A stretch of 45,971 nucleotides of DNA, from the NCBI GenBank assembly GCA_023433615.1, contig JAEZCJ010000037.1, positions 1 to 45,971 on the forward strand, given 5' to 3'. Shown piece by piece: positions 1-8,424 of this stretch (its first letter is position 1; each line of letters opens with the position of its first letter). The notes beneath the pieces were generated by a model. It saw only the letters and a list, made by a program, of their open reading frames with translations. It was not told the DNA's origin and made no database searches. The translations under genes and the position numbers were made by a program. The stretch comes from Bacillota bacterium. GTDB taxonomy: Bacteria; Bacillota; Bacilli; Paenibacillales; Paenibacillaceae.

Positions 1-70
1 CCGGAAAGTGCGCTAGCGTTCAAGATTCGACGCCGAATAAGCTGCGAAGCAATACTTCGTGATCACAAGT
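1..70 (-). repeat. Structured intergenic repeat, copy 1 (partial, cut by window edge)
   Basis: Read on the minus strand, this segment carries the left terminus (ACTTGTGATCACGAAG) and the conserved core TCGAATCTTGAACGCT of the element seen again at 28335, 34712, 38493 and 45703. The right half lies outside the window. It is the only copy in reverse orientation, so it reads away from tgt. The first arm of the central stem reads GCACTT here, so the missing arm should read AAGTGC. A small direct duplication of the terminus (ATCACAAGTT) follows at about 78-86. Confidence 0.75.
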
Positions 71-106
71 TAACCCATCACAAGTTGACCCTTAGGAAGT
101 GTGAAT

Positions 107-1243
107 GTGACAGCTATTAGATATGAATTGATTAAAGTATGCAAGCAATCGGGAGCGAGACTGGGCAGAGTGCATACGCCTCACGGCGTCATCGAGACAC
201 CATGCTTCATGCCGGTCGGCACGCAGGCAACCGTCAAGACGATGAGTCCCGAGGAACTGAAGGAGATGGATGCGCGAATCATCCTGAGCAATACCTATCA
301 TCTTTTCTTGCGTCCAGGACATAAGCTGATCGAGCGGGCGGGCGGCCTGCACAAGTTCATGAACTGGGATCGCGCGATCTTGACGGACAGCGGAGGCTTC
401 CAAGTATTCAGCTTGAGCGATATGCGCAAGATTTCGGAAGAAGGCGTCGAATTCCGCTCGCATCTGAACGGCGATAAGCTGTTCTTATCGCCCGAGAAGG
501 CGATGGAGATCCAGAATTCGCTCGGCTCCGATATCATGATGGCATTCGACGAGTGTCCGCCTTACCCGGCGGAATACGAGTACGTAAAAAATTCGATCGA
601 AAGGACCACGCGTTGGGCCGAACGCTGCCTGAGCGCCCATGAACGGCCGGACGCGCAGGGCTTATTCGCGATCGTGCAAGGCGGAGGCTACAAGGAGCTG
701 CGCGAACAGAGCGCGCGCGATTTGACTTCCATGGATTTCCCGGGGTATGCTATTGGTGGACTGAGCGTTGGCGAACCGAAGCCGGTCATGTACGAGGTGC
801 TGGACTATACGGTTCCGTTGCTTCCGGCCGCCAAGCCGCGTTATCTGATGGGCGTCGGATCGCCGGATGCATTGATCGAAGGCTCGATCCGCGGCATCGA
901 CATGTTCGATTGCGTGCTGCCGACGCGCATCGCGCGGAACGGTACGCTGATGACAAGCGAAGGCAGGCTGGTCGTGCGCAACGCGAAGCACGCCGAAGAC
1001 TTCGGTCCGCTTGACCCGGCATGCGATTGCTATACCTGCCAGAACTACTCTCGCGCTTATATCCGCCATCTGCTCAAGGCGGACGAGACGTTCGGCATTC
1101 GCCTGACTACTTATCACAATCTGCATTTCCTGCTACAGCTCATGCGGGACGTACGACATGCGATCATGGAAGACCGTCTGCTGGATTTCCGGGATGACTT
1201 CTTCGCGAAGTACGGCCTGAATGATAATGACAAAGGCTTCTGA
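107..1243 (+). CDS. tgt: tRNA-guanine transglycosylase (queuine tRNA-ribosyltransferase)
   Basis: Exchanges guanine-34 for the queuosine precursor preQ1 in tRNAs for Asp, Asn, His and Tyr. The protein (378 residues from this start) matches bacterial Tgt over its full length. Counting from the GTG at 101, the general-base Asp96 lies in DSGGFQ and the nucleophile Asp270 in MFDCVLPTR. The zinc site is Cys308/Cys310/Cys313 plus a His in the YHNLHF segment. I prefer the GTG at 107 because AGGAAG (94-99) is then 7 nt away; the GTG at 101 is the alternative and adds two residues. yajC follows after 14 nt, as in many bacteria, so the two probably share a transcript. Very secure family assignment. Confidence 0.96.
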   Translation: MTAIRYELIKVCKQSGARLGRVHTPHGVIETPCFMPVGTQATVKTMSPEELKEMDARIILSNTYHLFLRPGHKLIERAGGLHKFMNWDRAILTDSGGFQVFSLSDMRKISEEGVEFRSHLNGDKLFLSPEKAMEIQNSLGSDIMMAFDECPPYPAEYEYVKNSIERTTRWAERCLSAHERPDAQGLFAIVQGGGYKELREQSARDLTSMDFPGYAIGGLSVGEPKPVMYEVLDYTVPLLPAAKPRYLMGVGSPDALIEGSIRGIDMFDCVLPTRIARNGTLMTSEGRLVVRNAKHAEDFGPLDPACDCYTCQNYSRAYIRHLLKADETFGIRLTTYHNLHFLLQLMRDVRHAIMEDRLLDFRDDFFAKYGLNDNDKGF

Positions 1244-1257
1244 AAGGGGGAATTACA

Positions 1258-1560
1258 ATGTGGCTTGCAAGTGGTGATGGAGGCGGTAACTTAGTCGGCA
1301 TGATTTTGCCTTTCGTGCTGATGTTTGCGGTCTTTTATTTCTTACTGATCCGTCCGCAGCAGAAGAAGACGAAGACGCGCAACCTGATGCTTAGTCAATT
1401 GAAGAAGGGCGATAAGGTTACGACGATCGGCGGCCTACACGGTACGATTGCGGAGATTACCGACGATACGATCGTGCTTCGCGTGAACGACACGACGAAG
1501 ATGACGTTCGAACGCAGCGCGATCAACAACGTCGTGGCTTCCGCGCCTTCCGCAGAATAG
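1258..1560 (+). CDS. yajC: Preprotein translocase subunit YajC
   Basis: Small single-pass membrane protein (100 aa) that associates with SecDF and the Sec translocon. An N-terminal hydrophobic helix (about residues 12-34) is followed by the family signature LLIRPQQKK and a compact basic cytosolic domain with KKGDKVTTIGGLHG. The SD GAAAGGGGG lies 7 nt before the ATG and overlaps the tgt stop. A strong stem-loop follows, so tgt-yajC form a unit. SecD and SecF lie 5 kb downstream in the same window, separated by unrelated genes. Confidence 0.95.
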   Translation: MWLASGDGGGNLVGMILPFVLMFAVFYFLLIRPQQKKTKTRNLMLSQLKKGDKVTTIGGLHGTIAEITDDTIVLRVNDTTKMTFERSAINNVVASAPSAE

Positions 1561-1604
1561 CGGAACCATACATAGACCGAAGTGCCTAAAGGCATGTCTA
1601 CAAG

Positions 1605-1652
1605 AAGGAACTGCCCCGCGAGTCGTGATTCGACGCCGGGGCAGTTCCTTTT
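1605..1652. terminator. Terminator after yajC, possibly bidirectional
   Basis: Perfect 14-bp stem (arms 1605-1618 and 1637-1650) with a nested small hairpin in the loop, ending in TTTT. It lies between the convergent yajC (+) and the PAP2 gene (-). The U-tract is short on both strands. Confidence 0.8.
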
Positions 1653-1680
1653 GGCATCGAATCGAGTATTACCCGGGCAA

Positions 1681-2514
1681 TTAATTGCCGCCGCCGGCTG
1701 ACGCGAGGCGTCTAAGCATCCGTCCGGCAGGCGCCTGCAGCGATAACCGCATACCAATGTGGGCCGCGAATAGACCAAGCGCGATGCCGCCTGCCATATC
1801 GAGGAACCAATGGATGCCGAGGTAGAATATCGAGAAAACGATCGCTACCGCGCAGCTTGAGCACAGCCATGCCCATTTCGCGTTGTCCGAACGCTGCGCC
1901 AGCACGGCGAGCGTCACCGATATCGACGTATGTAAGCTCGGAAAGCAATTGTCGATGCCGGACAGGAGCCGATATTCGCTCTCGAATCGAGGGAAGACAT
2001 CGAGCAGCCGAAGTTGGACCGTCGGATCATTGACCCATACTTCGTTGACCGGGAAGAATAGAAAGAACGGAATGGCGATGCCGTAGTTCAACATGATCGC
2101 GTAACATGTCGCGTAGTAGAGCCGCCGATCCGTTCTGCTCCCATACAAGACAAGCGATGCGACAAGCAGCGAGTGAAACACGACAAGGTACATATAAGAC
2201 AGCCCTTCTGTCAGCCAAGCAGATTGCAGCGACCCCTGAATCCATCCAACGAACCCGCGGTCCCAATCCTGGAACTGCTGCGTATAGTCGGCAGGCGCAG
2301 CGAGCAGCGATTCGAATCGGAGCTCCAGCTTATTGAGCAGCAGAATGGCGATTAGCGCTACGAAATGCGCCGAGAATTTCGCGGAACTAGCCATATTAAT
2401 CGCGAATTGTCCGACTGCCGATAGGGGGATGCCGCGTGTCCCGAAGCTGACGAGCAGCACGGTCGTGAAGACGGACAGCCAGGTGACGGTTGTCATCGAA
2501 TGAAACGTTAGCAT
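1681..2514 (-). CDS. PAP2-superfamily membrane phosphatase
   Basis: A 277-residue integral membrane protein with about six hydrophobic segments. It carries the PAP2 catalytic motifs near the C-terminus: CFPSLHTS (histidine of motif 2) and, two helices later, GIHWFLDMAGG (His and Asp of motif 3). The Ser-Leu-His form of motif 2 and the spacing resemble the inositolphosphotransferase-like PAP2_3 branch. The likely substrate is a lipid phosphate or a phosphate-bearing headgroup at the outer membrane face, but it cannot be read from sequence. The ATG has AAGGAGGAG 3-9 nt upstream. It has no counterpart at this position in the B. subtilis order and appears to be a local insertion between yajC and the yrzE-like gene. 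Confidence 0.8.
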   Translation of the reverse strand: MLTFHSMTTVTWLSVFTTVLLVSFGTRGIPLSAVGQFAINMASSAKFSAHFVALIAILLLNKLELRFESLLAAPADYTQQFQDWDRGFVGWIQGSLQSAWLTEGLSYMYLVVFHSLLVASLVLYGSRTDRRLYYATCYAIMLNYGIAIPFFLFFPVNEVWVNDPTVQLRLLDVFPRFESEYRLLSGIDNCFPSLHTSISVTLAVLAQRSDNAKWAWLCSSCAVAIVFSIFYLGIHWFLDMAGGIALGLFAAHIGMRLSLQAPAGRMLRRLASAGGGN

Positions 2515-2558
2515 AGCTCCTCCTTCGCATCCGATCTTGGTGTCCGTTAGTATGGCAC

Positions 2559-2588
2559 AAAAAGAGCCGCTTGAACCAAGCGGCTCTT
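2559..2588 (-). terminator. Rho-independent terminator of the TIGR04086 gene
   Basis: 12-bp perfect stem (2562-2573 / 2577-2588) with a 3-nt loop. It is followed on the minus strand by a run of T (A-run at 2559-2563 on the plus strand). It ends transcription of the gene at 2620-3012 before the PAP2 gene. Confidence 0.85.
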
Positions 2589-2619
2589 GCTGGACGGCTC
2601 ACGGCATCTATCATTCCGT

Positions 2620-3012
2620 TCAACTTCTCGTGCCTACGCCGAACATGCCTCCGACCGCGCCGGCCGCCAAAGTGACGCCTAAGAGCGACAGCGTCGACCA
2701 AGCGAACGGGGCGTCAGCCGCCAGGAATCCGATCAGCAGAATGATCACAGCGTAGACGACGCCGAGAATGATTCCGTAGTACCATCCTTTCCTAGCCGAT
2801 CGCCTGCCGGACGAGAAGCCGCCTGCTAGCGCTGCCAGTCCGTGCACGCTCATCGCGAGCCCGGGAAGCGAGCTCTCCTGCAGGCTGCTGAACCGTAGAA
2901 GCATCGAGAGCAGCAGCGCCCCGGCACCCAGCCAGATAATCGCAACGAACAGGCCGCCGAGCAGCGGTGAACTCGGTCTTACTTGCGCCACGGATTTCAT
3001 CGGTCGAATCAC
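2620..3012 (-). CDS. TIGR04086 family membrane protein (YrzE-like)
   Basis: Small (130 aa) protein with four predicted membrane helices and a glycine-rich middle (GLAALAGGFSSGRR), typical of the TIGR04086 family found next to yajC and spoVB in Bacillales. Function unknown. The GTG at 3012 is chosen because AAGGAGGC lies 6 nt upstream; an in-frame ATG at 3060 has no such site. It is transcribed away from the DUF421 gene and has its own terminator. Confidence 0.75.
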   Translation of the reverse strand: MIRPMKSVAQVRPSSPLLGGLFVAIIWLGAGALLLSMLLRFSSLQESSLPGLAMSVHGLAALAGGFSSGRRSARKGWYYGIILGVVYAVIILLIGFLAADAPFAWSTLSLLGVTLAAGAVGGMFGVGTRS

Positions 3013-3124
3013 GAACAACGCCTCCTTAATCGATAATCGGATCATCATTGCGCGAAGCATGCTGGTTATCCAATACCTGTTTGTACACCTTATGCCCTGT
3101 CCTGCAATTTAGAACGGTGTTGAG

Positions 3125-3260
3125 CAAGCATAAGCCCTTCTTTCTGATTCTGCCGGATTGATCTTCGCCCTTTCCCAGCATTTGAACCGCATGGCATGCG
3201 ATCCGGGCGGCTACACTAGCTTTGCATATCTCGACAGGGCGCACAGGCTTATGCTTGTGC
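3125..3260 (+). promoter_or_regulatory. Candidate alternative-pairing leader before the DUF421 gene
   Basis: CAAGCATAAGCC (3125-3136) is exactly complementary to GGCTTATGCTTG (3246-3257). The second arm can instead form a local hairpin (GCACAGGC 3241-3248 with GCTTGTGC 3253-3260, one G-U). The two pairings are mutually exclusive and the hairpin ends about 10 nt before the SD. No riboswitch class was recognised. The rest of 3061-3285 shows no gene. Confidence 0.3.
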
Positions 3261-3285
3261 CAAGGCGCGAAGGGAGCGGATAGCT

Positions 3286-4035
3286 GTGGAGGTAGGAAGC
3301 CTGCTGCTGCGAACGGTCGTGACGTATCTTCTCGTCTTTACGGTGATGCGGTTGATGGGAAAGCGCGAGATCGGCAAAATGTCCGTTTTCGACCTCGTGA
3401 TCTCGATCGTCATAGCCGAAATCGCCGTATTCTTGATCGATGACCCATCTCGAAGCTACTGGCATGCCGTCATCCCGATGGTGACGCTGATGGTGATGCA
3501 GATCGTCATTGCGATCATTACGATGCGCTTCAGGGGGCTTCGGCTGTTCTTCGACGGCAAGCCGACCATTATTATCGCCAAGGGCAAGCTCAACCGCGAA
3601 GCAATGCGCAAGCAGCGCTATAATTTGGATGATCTCATGCTTCAACTGCGAGAGAATAAGATCGCATCCGTCGGGGACGTGGAGTTCGCGATCCTGGAGA
3701 CGAGCGGCAAGCTGTCCGTCGTGCCGAAGGAGAAGAAGCCCGCGCGTCCGTCCGAAACGGCGGTGCGAATCCCCCAGTTAGGCAGCCATCAGACGCATGG
3801 CGAAGACCGTCTTGATTTTCCGCCGAAATACCGGTTCGAGATCTTGCCGATTCCGCTGATTATGGACGGCAAGGTACAAGACACGAATCTGGAGAAGCTG
3901 GGCAAGACGAGGTTCTGGCTGAAGAACGAGCTGCAAGCCAAATCGGTCAGCGACTTTAAGGACGTATTCTTGTGTACGATTGACCACAAGGGCAAGCTGT
4001 ATGTCGATAGCGATAGACGAAAGCCGAAGTCATGA
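3286..4035 (+). CDS. DUF421/YetF-family membrane protein (YrbG-like)
   Basis: 249 residues: three N-terminal membrane helices (about 6-24, 36-53, 60-80), then a cytosolic domain with the family segment GKPTIIIAKGKLN and YNLDDLMLQLRENKI. This is the DUF421 (YcaP/YetF) architecture. Members are associated with spore or envelope properties in Bacillus, but the biochemical role is unknown. The GTG start has GGGAGCG 8 nt upstream. In B. subtilis the equivalent gene yrbG also sits between yrzE and spoVB, supporting orthology. Confidence 0.85.
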   Translation: MEVGSLLLRTVVTYLLVFTVMRLMGKREIGKMSVFDLVISIVIAEIAVFLIDDPSRSYWHAVIPMVTLMVMQIVIAIITMRFRGLRLFFDGKPTIIIAKGKLNREAMRKQRYNLDDLMLQLRENKIASVGDVEFAILETSGKLSVVPKEKKPARPSETAVRIPQLGSHQTHGEDRLDFPPKYRFEILPIPLIMDGKVQDTNLEKLGKTRFWLKNELQAKSVSDFKDVFLCTIDHKGKLYVDSDRRKPKS

Positions 4036-4086
4036 GCCGGCGATAACAATGCCGCGCATGGTTTCGGCTTCTTGCTGCGTATGCCT

Positions 4087-5676
4087 TCACTTGAACAGCT
4101 TGCCGAGAATAGGGATGCGCATGACGTCATGCCGGTCGATAACCCGCATCAGTACCATGAGAAGCAAATAGATGATCATGCCGACGAAGCAGGCGAGCGC
4201 GAGGTTATGCCACTCCTTCGGCAGCGCGAGGCGATTCATGACAAACAGGGAAGCGGCCCCCATGATCAGCATGGCTCCGCCGACCTTCGCGAAGTCGGGC
4301 AGCTGCATCCGGAAGCCGACGGCCCGCCGGACAGCGATCCAATGCAGCATCGTAACCAATACGATATTGACGTTAATCGCGATAAGCGCCCCTTGAATGC
4401 CGAACTCGGCCCGCGAAGCCAATTGGACGATCAGTACCAGCTTGACTGCAGCTCCGATGAACGTGTTCATAAGTGCCGTACCCGGCTTATCCAGCGCTTG
4501 AAGCGCGGCCTGCAACGGTGCTTGCAAGTAGATGAACAGCGCGATCGGCGCCATCATCTGCAGCATCGGTGCGATTTCGACATGGCGATAGAGGATGCGG
4601 CAGATCGGCTCGGCGAACAGATACATCACGACGGCGAACGGTGCTCCGGATACGAGCGCCAGCCGCATCGATTGATGAAGCCGCTTATGGATGAGGGCGT
4701 TATCGCCCTTAGCCGCAGCCTCCGACAAGGAAGGCACGAGCGATACGGCGAGCGAATACGTCAATGCGGTCGGCAGCAGCACGATCGGGATGATCATCCC
4801 TTGCAGCGCACCGTACTGGGCCGTCGCGATTTTCGTGACGATCCCTGCAGCAGCCAAGCTGCGCGCAATGAAGATCGACTCGAGCAGATAAGACAAGGAG
4901 CCTACTAGCCGGCTTCCCGTAACCGGAATCGACAGGCCGAGCAGCTTGCGCAGCGCGGATTGCTCGGCATGCGGCACGGCGTGCGCGGCTGCTTCCGGCT
5001 CTGCATCGGGTGCGGGCACGGATTGCTGCGGCATCGACTCGCGTCGCCGATCGGCGCGGAATTGCCAGTATAGGACGCCCAGTCCGAACAACTCGCCCGC
5101 GACGACGCCGAGCATCGCGCCGGCCGCCGCCCATTCCAAGCCGTACGGAAGCAGCCGGTAGGCGAACAAGAGGACGAAGACGATGCGAACCAACGTCTCT
5201 GCCGTCTGCGATAGCGCGGTCGGGATCATGTTCTGACGACCCTGGAAGTAACCGCGAAGCACGGACGATACGGCCGCGATGAGCAGGATGGGGATCATGC
5301 ACAGGAAGGTGTAGTAGACCCTGGAATCGGGCAGCACATGGGTCGTGATCCAGCGCGCAAGCAGCAAGGCCGCGGCGGTGAACAACAAGGCTAGCGACAC
5401 GGTAAGGCCCATCGCGGTGCGGAAAATTTTCGTCTCCGTCTCCCGATTGCCGAGCGAACGAGCTTCGGCGACCCATTTGGCTACCGCGAGCGGAATGCCG
5501 CCGGTCACGATCGTGATCAAGACGATCATGAAGGGATAACCAAGCTGGTACAGTCCGACGCCTTCGGCGCCGATGATGCGCGGCAGTGCGATCCGCGGGA
5601 TGAATCCGAGAATGCGGTTAAGGATCCCGGCGGCCAGCAGGATCATGGCGCCTTTGATGAAGGTTTGCTTGGTCAA
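4087..5676 (-). CDS. spoVB: Stage V sporulation protein B, MOP-family lipid flippase
   Basis: A 529-residue polytopic protein (about 14 helices) of the MurJ/SpoVB/Wzx (MOP) superfamily. It begins LTKQTFIKGAMILLAAG, closely matching B. subtilis SpoVB, which is needed for spore-cortex peptidoglycan, probably by flipping lipid-linked precursor in the mother cell. I take the TTG at 5676 (AGAGGGA 6 nt upstream) because similarity starts there; upstream in-frame codons extend into non-conserved sequence. A polar insert rich in Ala, Glu and Pro occurs near the middle (after YWQFRADRRR). The gene is convergent with the DUF421 gene and divergent from comN. A GCATATGAAT box near 5730 on the minus strand resembles mother-cell sigma -10 elements, but no -35 was convincing. 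Confidence 0.9.
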   Translation of the reverse strand: MTKQTFIKGAMILLAAGILNRILGFIPRIALPRIIGAEGVGLYQLGYPFMIVLITIVTGGIPLAVAKWVAEARSLGNRETETKIFRTAMGLTVSLALLFTAAALLLARWITTHVLPDSRVYYTFLCMIPILLIAAVSSVLRGYFQGRQNMIPTALSQTAETLVRIVFVLLFAYRLLPYGLEWAAAGAMLGVVAGELFGLGVLYWQFRADRRRESMPQQSVPAPDAEPEAAAHAVPHAEQSALRKLLGLSIPVTGSRLVGSLSYLLESIFIARSLAAAGIVTKIATAQYGALQGMIIPIVLLPTALTYSLAVSLVPSLSEAAAKGDNALIHKRLHQSMRLALVSGAPFAVVMYLFAEPICRILYRHVEIAPMLQMMAPIALFIYLQAPLQAALQALDKPGTALMNTFIGAAVKLVLIVQLASRAEFGIQGALIAINVNIVLVTMLHWIAVRRAVGFRMQLPDFAKVGGAMLIMGAASLFVMNRLALPKEWHNLALACFVGMIIYLLLMVLMRVIDRHDVMRIPILGKLFK

Positions 5677-5845
5677 TCGCGTTCCCTCTTCTCTAATCGC
5701 ATAGTAAGGGACTTGCCCTATTACATTCATATGCGGCCTGTCCTGCGGCATGCCTGAAGTTCGTCTGCGCCAGGCATAAAAAAGAAGGAACTCGGCAACG
5801 AACGGCGAATAGATAAGACAGCGACGAGAAAGCGAGGACGCCCGG

Positions 5846-6085
5846 ATGACAGACGAGGAATTGAGCGTGTTGATCGAATCGCTGTGCGATAGCAAAGCGG
5901 AGGAATTCAGAATGATCGGTTACGAGCATGTATCCGGCAAGGAAGTATGGCAGTGCGTCAGCGACAAGTATATCAAGACAGGCCAGCCTGCGCTTCATCA
6001 GATGGTGAACGACATCCTGTCGCTGAAAGTGACGCAATTCATGAATTTCATGACGCTGAGCGCATACCGGGGAACCCATTTCTAG
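5846..6085 (+). CDS. comN: ComN-like post-transcriptional regulator
   Basis: 79-residue soluble protein of the ComN/YrzD family, found between spoVB and secDF in Bacillales. In B. subtilis ComN controls late-competence mRNA and associates with DivIVA. Visible features are an acidic helical N-terminus and the conserved stretch VWQCVSDKY...INDIL-like (here VNDILSLKVTQFMNFM). The ATG is preceded by GAGG 8 nt upstream. The stop codon lies inside the following terminator. Family call rests on position and length as well as on sequence. Confidence 0.75.
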   Translation: MTDEELSVLIESLCDSKAEEFRMIGYEHVSGKEVWQCVSDKYIKTGQPALHQMVNDILSLKVTQFMNFMTLSAYRGTHF

Positions 6086-6106
6086 ATGGATGGGCTCTTT
6101 TTTTTG
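6072..6106 (+). terminator. Terminator overlapping the comN stop codon
   Basis: Imperfect 9-10 bp stem (GAACCCATTT with GGATGGGCTC) followed by eight T residues. It isolates comN from secD. Confidence 0.85.
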
Positions 6107-6149
6107 CGTGCGGGACCGCGACGTGGATTCGACCTTGGAGCGACAGCTT

Positions 6150-6178
6150 TTGACTCAAAAAACATGCACCGCTATAAT
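6150..6178 (+). promoter_or_regulatory. Sigma-A promoter for secD-secF
   Basis: TTGACT (6150-6155), a 17-nt spacer and a perfect TATAAT (6173-6178), 38 nt before the secD start and directly after the comN terminator. Confidence 0.88.
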
Positions 6179-6215
6179 GGGACTATTGAGAACTTAAGGG
6201 GGCTTATTCCGGTTT

Positions 6216-7475
6216 ATGAACAAGTTGCTGGCTTTTGTGCTGATCGTTGTCGTCACTCTCGGCACGATCGCTTTTACGACACCTGCGTTATTGGATAAGG
6301 TTAGGCTCGGCCTCGACCTGAAGGGCGGGTTCGAAATTCTGTATGAAGCCGAACCGCTGACGCCTGGAGGCGAAGTGACGCGCGATGCGCTGAACGAAAC
6401 GGCTCGGAGCGTCATGGAGCGGGCGAACGCGACCGGCGTCGCGGAACCGGAAGTTACGCCGGAGGGCTCGAACCGAATTCGGGTCAAGATTCCGGGCATT
6501 ACGAACGAAGACGAAGTTCGTAAAATTCTGCAAGAGCCCGCATCGCTGACCTTCCGCAGTACAAGAGGCTGCGCGGAAGGGACAGGCTTCTGCAAAGTGG
6601 AGCTGCTCGGGACGGACTTCAAAGAAGGCGGCGCAACGATCTATCAGAACGAAATGGGCGGCTGGGAAATTTCGATCTCGCTCAAGAGCGCAGCCAAATT
6701 CGGCGAAGTGACGCGCGAGGTGTCGAAGCTGCCGGATAACCGGTTAGCGATCTACTTGAATGAGGCCGAATTGTCGGCGCCGACCGTGCACGCGGAAATT
6801 CCGAGCGATGTCGCGTCGATCACGGGCAATTACACTCGCGCGGAAGCCAAACAGATCGCGGACACGATCAATCTCGGCGCGCTGCCGCTTAAGCTCGTGG
6901 AGAAGTATACGCAGAGCGTAGGCGCTACGCTGGGCAAGCAGTCGCTGGACAAGACGGTCTTCGCCGGCATGCTGGGCGGACTGTTCGTCCTGTTGTTCAT
7001 GCTCGTCGTCTATCGACTGCCGGGCTTCGTGGCGGTCATCTCGCTCGCGCTGAATACATGGCTCGTCCTGCTCGGCTTCGTGCTGATGAATGCGACGATT
7101 ACGCTGCCGGGGATTGCGGCGCTTATTCTCGGTCTCGGCATGGCGGTCGATGCCAACATTATTACGGCCGAACGGATCAAGGACGAGCTGCGCAGCGGCA
7201 AGAGCCTGTTGTCCTCCCTGAAGTCGGGCTCCAAGAACTCGTTCCGCACCATCATGGACGCGAATATTACGACCGCGCTCGCGGGGATGGTCATGTTCTT
7301 CTTCGGCAGCAGCTCGATCCGCGGCTTCGCGATCATGCTCCTGCTCGGAATCATCGTCAGCTTGGTGGCCAATATGAGCTACTCACGGATGCTGATCTAC
7401 TTGCTCATCAAGAGCGGCCGCTTCCAGAACAAGAAGCTGTACGGCGTGAAGGAGAGTGAAGTCAGTGCGCTATAG
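6216..7475 (+). CDS. secD: Protein translocase subunit SecD
   Basis: 419 residues. SecD/F use the proton gradient to pull preproteins through the Sec channel on the outer face. One N-terminal helix is followed by the signature GLDLKGGFEI, an extracytoplasmic domain (about 35-240), then five helices carrying GLGMAVDANIITAERIKDE and the FRTIMDANITTALAG stretch typical of SecD. In B. subtilis SecD and SecF are one fused protein; here they are separate, overlapping genes. The SD AAGGGGG (6196-6202) is 13 nt from the ATG, rather far, but no other start fits. Confidence 0.95.
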   Translation: MNKLLAFVLIVVVTLGTIAFTTPALLDKVRLGLDLKGGFEILYEAEPLTPGGEVTRDALNETARSVMERANATGVAEPEVTPEGSNRIRVKIPGITNEDEVRKILQEPASLTFRSTRGCAEGTGFCKVELLGTDFKEGGATIYQNEMGGWEISISLKSAAKFGEVTREVSKLPDNRLAIYLNEAELSAPTVHAEIPSDVASITGNYTRAEAKQIADTINLGALPLKLVEKYTQSVGATLGKQSLDKTVFAGMLGGLFVLLFMLVVYRLPGFVAVISLALNTWLVLLGFVLMNATITLPGIAALILGLGMAVDANIITAERIKDELRSGKSLLSSLKSGSKNSFRTIMDANITTALAGMVMFFFGSSSIRGFAIMLLLGIIVSLVANMSYSRMLIYLLIKSGRFQNKKLYGVKESEVSAL

Positions 7476-8379
7476 TTTCAAGAACTTCGACTTTGTCGGC
7501 AAGAGCAAATATTTCTATACGTTCTCGGTCACGATCACGATCCTGGGCATCATTGTCCTCGCGGTAATGGGGCTGAACTACGGCGTCGATTTCCGCGCAG
7601 GTTCCAGCGTCGATATCGCGGTTACGAAAAACCTCGAAGCGCAGCATGACGAGATCGTTGCGCTGATCGAGAAAGAGGAACTGGGCAAGTACAACCTATC
7701 GATCGGGACGGATCGGGTGACGATCCGTTTCGAAGAAATATTGAACAATGAGGAAGAACTGAAGCTGAAGTCGGATTTTACGGAAGCATTCGATCCGAAG
7801 GCATCGATGGAAGTCAACACGGTCGATGTCGAAATCGCGCGCGAGATGCAGACCGATGCGCTGCTGGCTGTCGCGATCGCAAGCATCGGCATCGTCATCT
7901 TCGTCAGCATTCGCTTCGAGTGGCGGTTTGCCCTCGCGGCGATCGTCGCGCTGCTTCATGACGCATTCATCGTCATCAGCGTATTCTCGATCCTGCGTCT
8001 CGAGGTCGACCTTACGTTCATTGTGGCGGTGTTGACGATTATCGGCTACTCGATCAACGACACGATCGTTATATTCGACCGAATCCGGGAGAACCTGCGC
8101 TTCGCCAAGCTCAAGACGAAGGCCGACTTGGTCAAGCTGGTCAACGACAGCGTATCGCAGACGATGACGCGTTCGATCAATACCGTCGTTACGGTACTGT
8201 TCGCGGCGCTCGCCGTATTCGTCTTCGGCGGCGAATCGATTCGCATGTTCTCGCTCGCCATGGTCATCGGTCTATTCGCGGGCGCTTACTCGACGATCTT
8301 CATCGCGAGCCCGCTCTGGCTGCTGCTCAAGAGCAAGGAGAAGCCGAAGACGCCGGCCAAAACGCAGCATACGGTCTAA
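7465..8379 (+). CDS. secF: Protein translocase subunit SecF
   Basis: 304 residues with the SecF hallmark GVDFRAGSSVDI after helix 1, a short extracytoplasmic domain, and a C-terminal bundle containing IGYSINDTIVIFDRIREN. It forms the heterodimer with SecD. The GTG at 7465 is favoured because GGAG (7451-7454) is 10 nt upstream; an in-frame GTG at 7456 is only one base from that SD. The gene overlaps the secD end by 11 nt, indicating translational coupling. Confidence 0.94.
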   Translation: MRYSFKNFDFVGKSKYFYTFSVTITILGIIVLAVMGLNYGVDFRAGSSVDIAVTKNLEAQHDEIVALIEKEELGKYNLSIGTDRVTIRFEEILNNEEELKLKSDFTEAFDPKASMEVNTVDVEIAREMQTDALLAVAIASIGIVIFVSIRFEWRFALAAIVALLHDAFIVISVFSILRLEVDLTFIVAVLTIIGYSINDTIVIFDRIRENLRFAKLKTKADLVKLVNDSVSQTMTRSINTVVTVLFAALAVFVFGGESIRMFSLAMVIGLFAGAYSTIFIASPLWLLLKSKEKPKTPAKTQHTV

Positions 8380-8424
8380 ATGCCGTTCTGATCGATGGAC
8401 GATTGCTGGAGGAGGATAGCGCGC

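Noticed and set aside
4072..4908. Long open frame opposite spoVB
   Set aside because: Runs antisense to a full-length, well-conserved gene; composition is the reflection of GC-rich codons, with no SD and no family resemblance.
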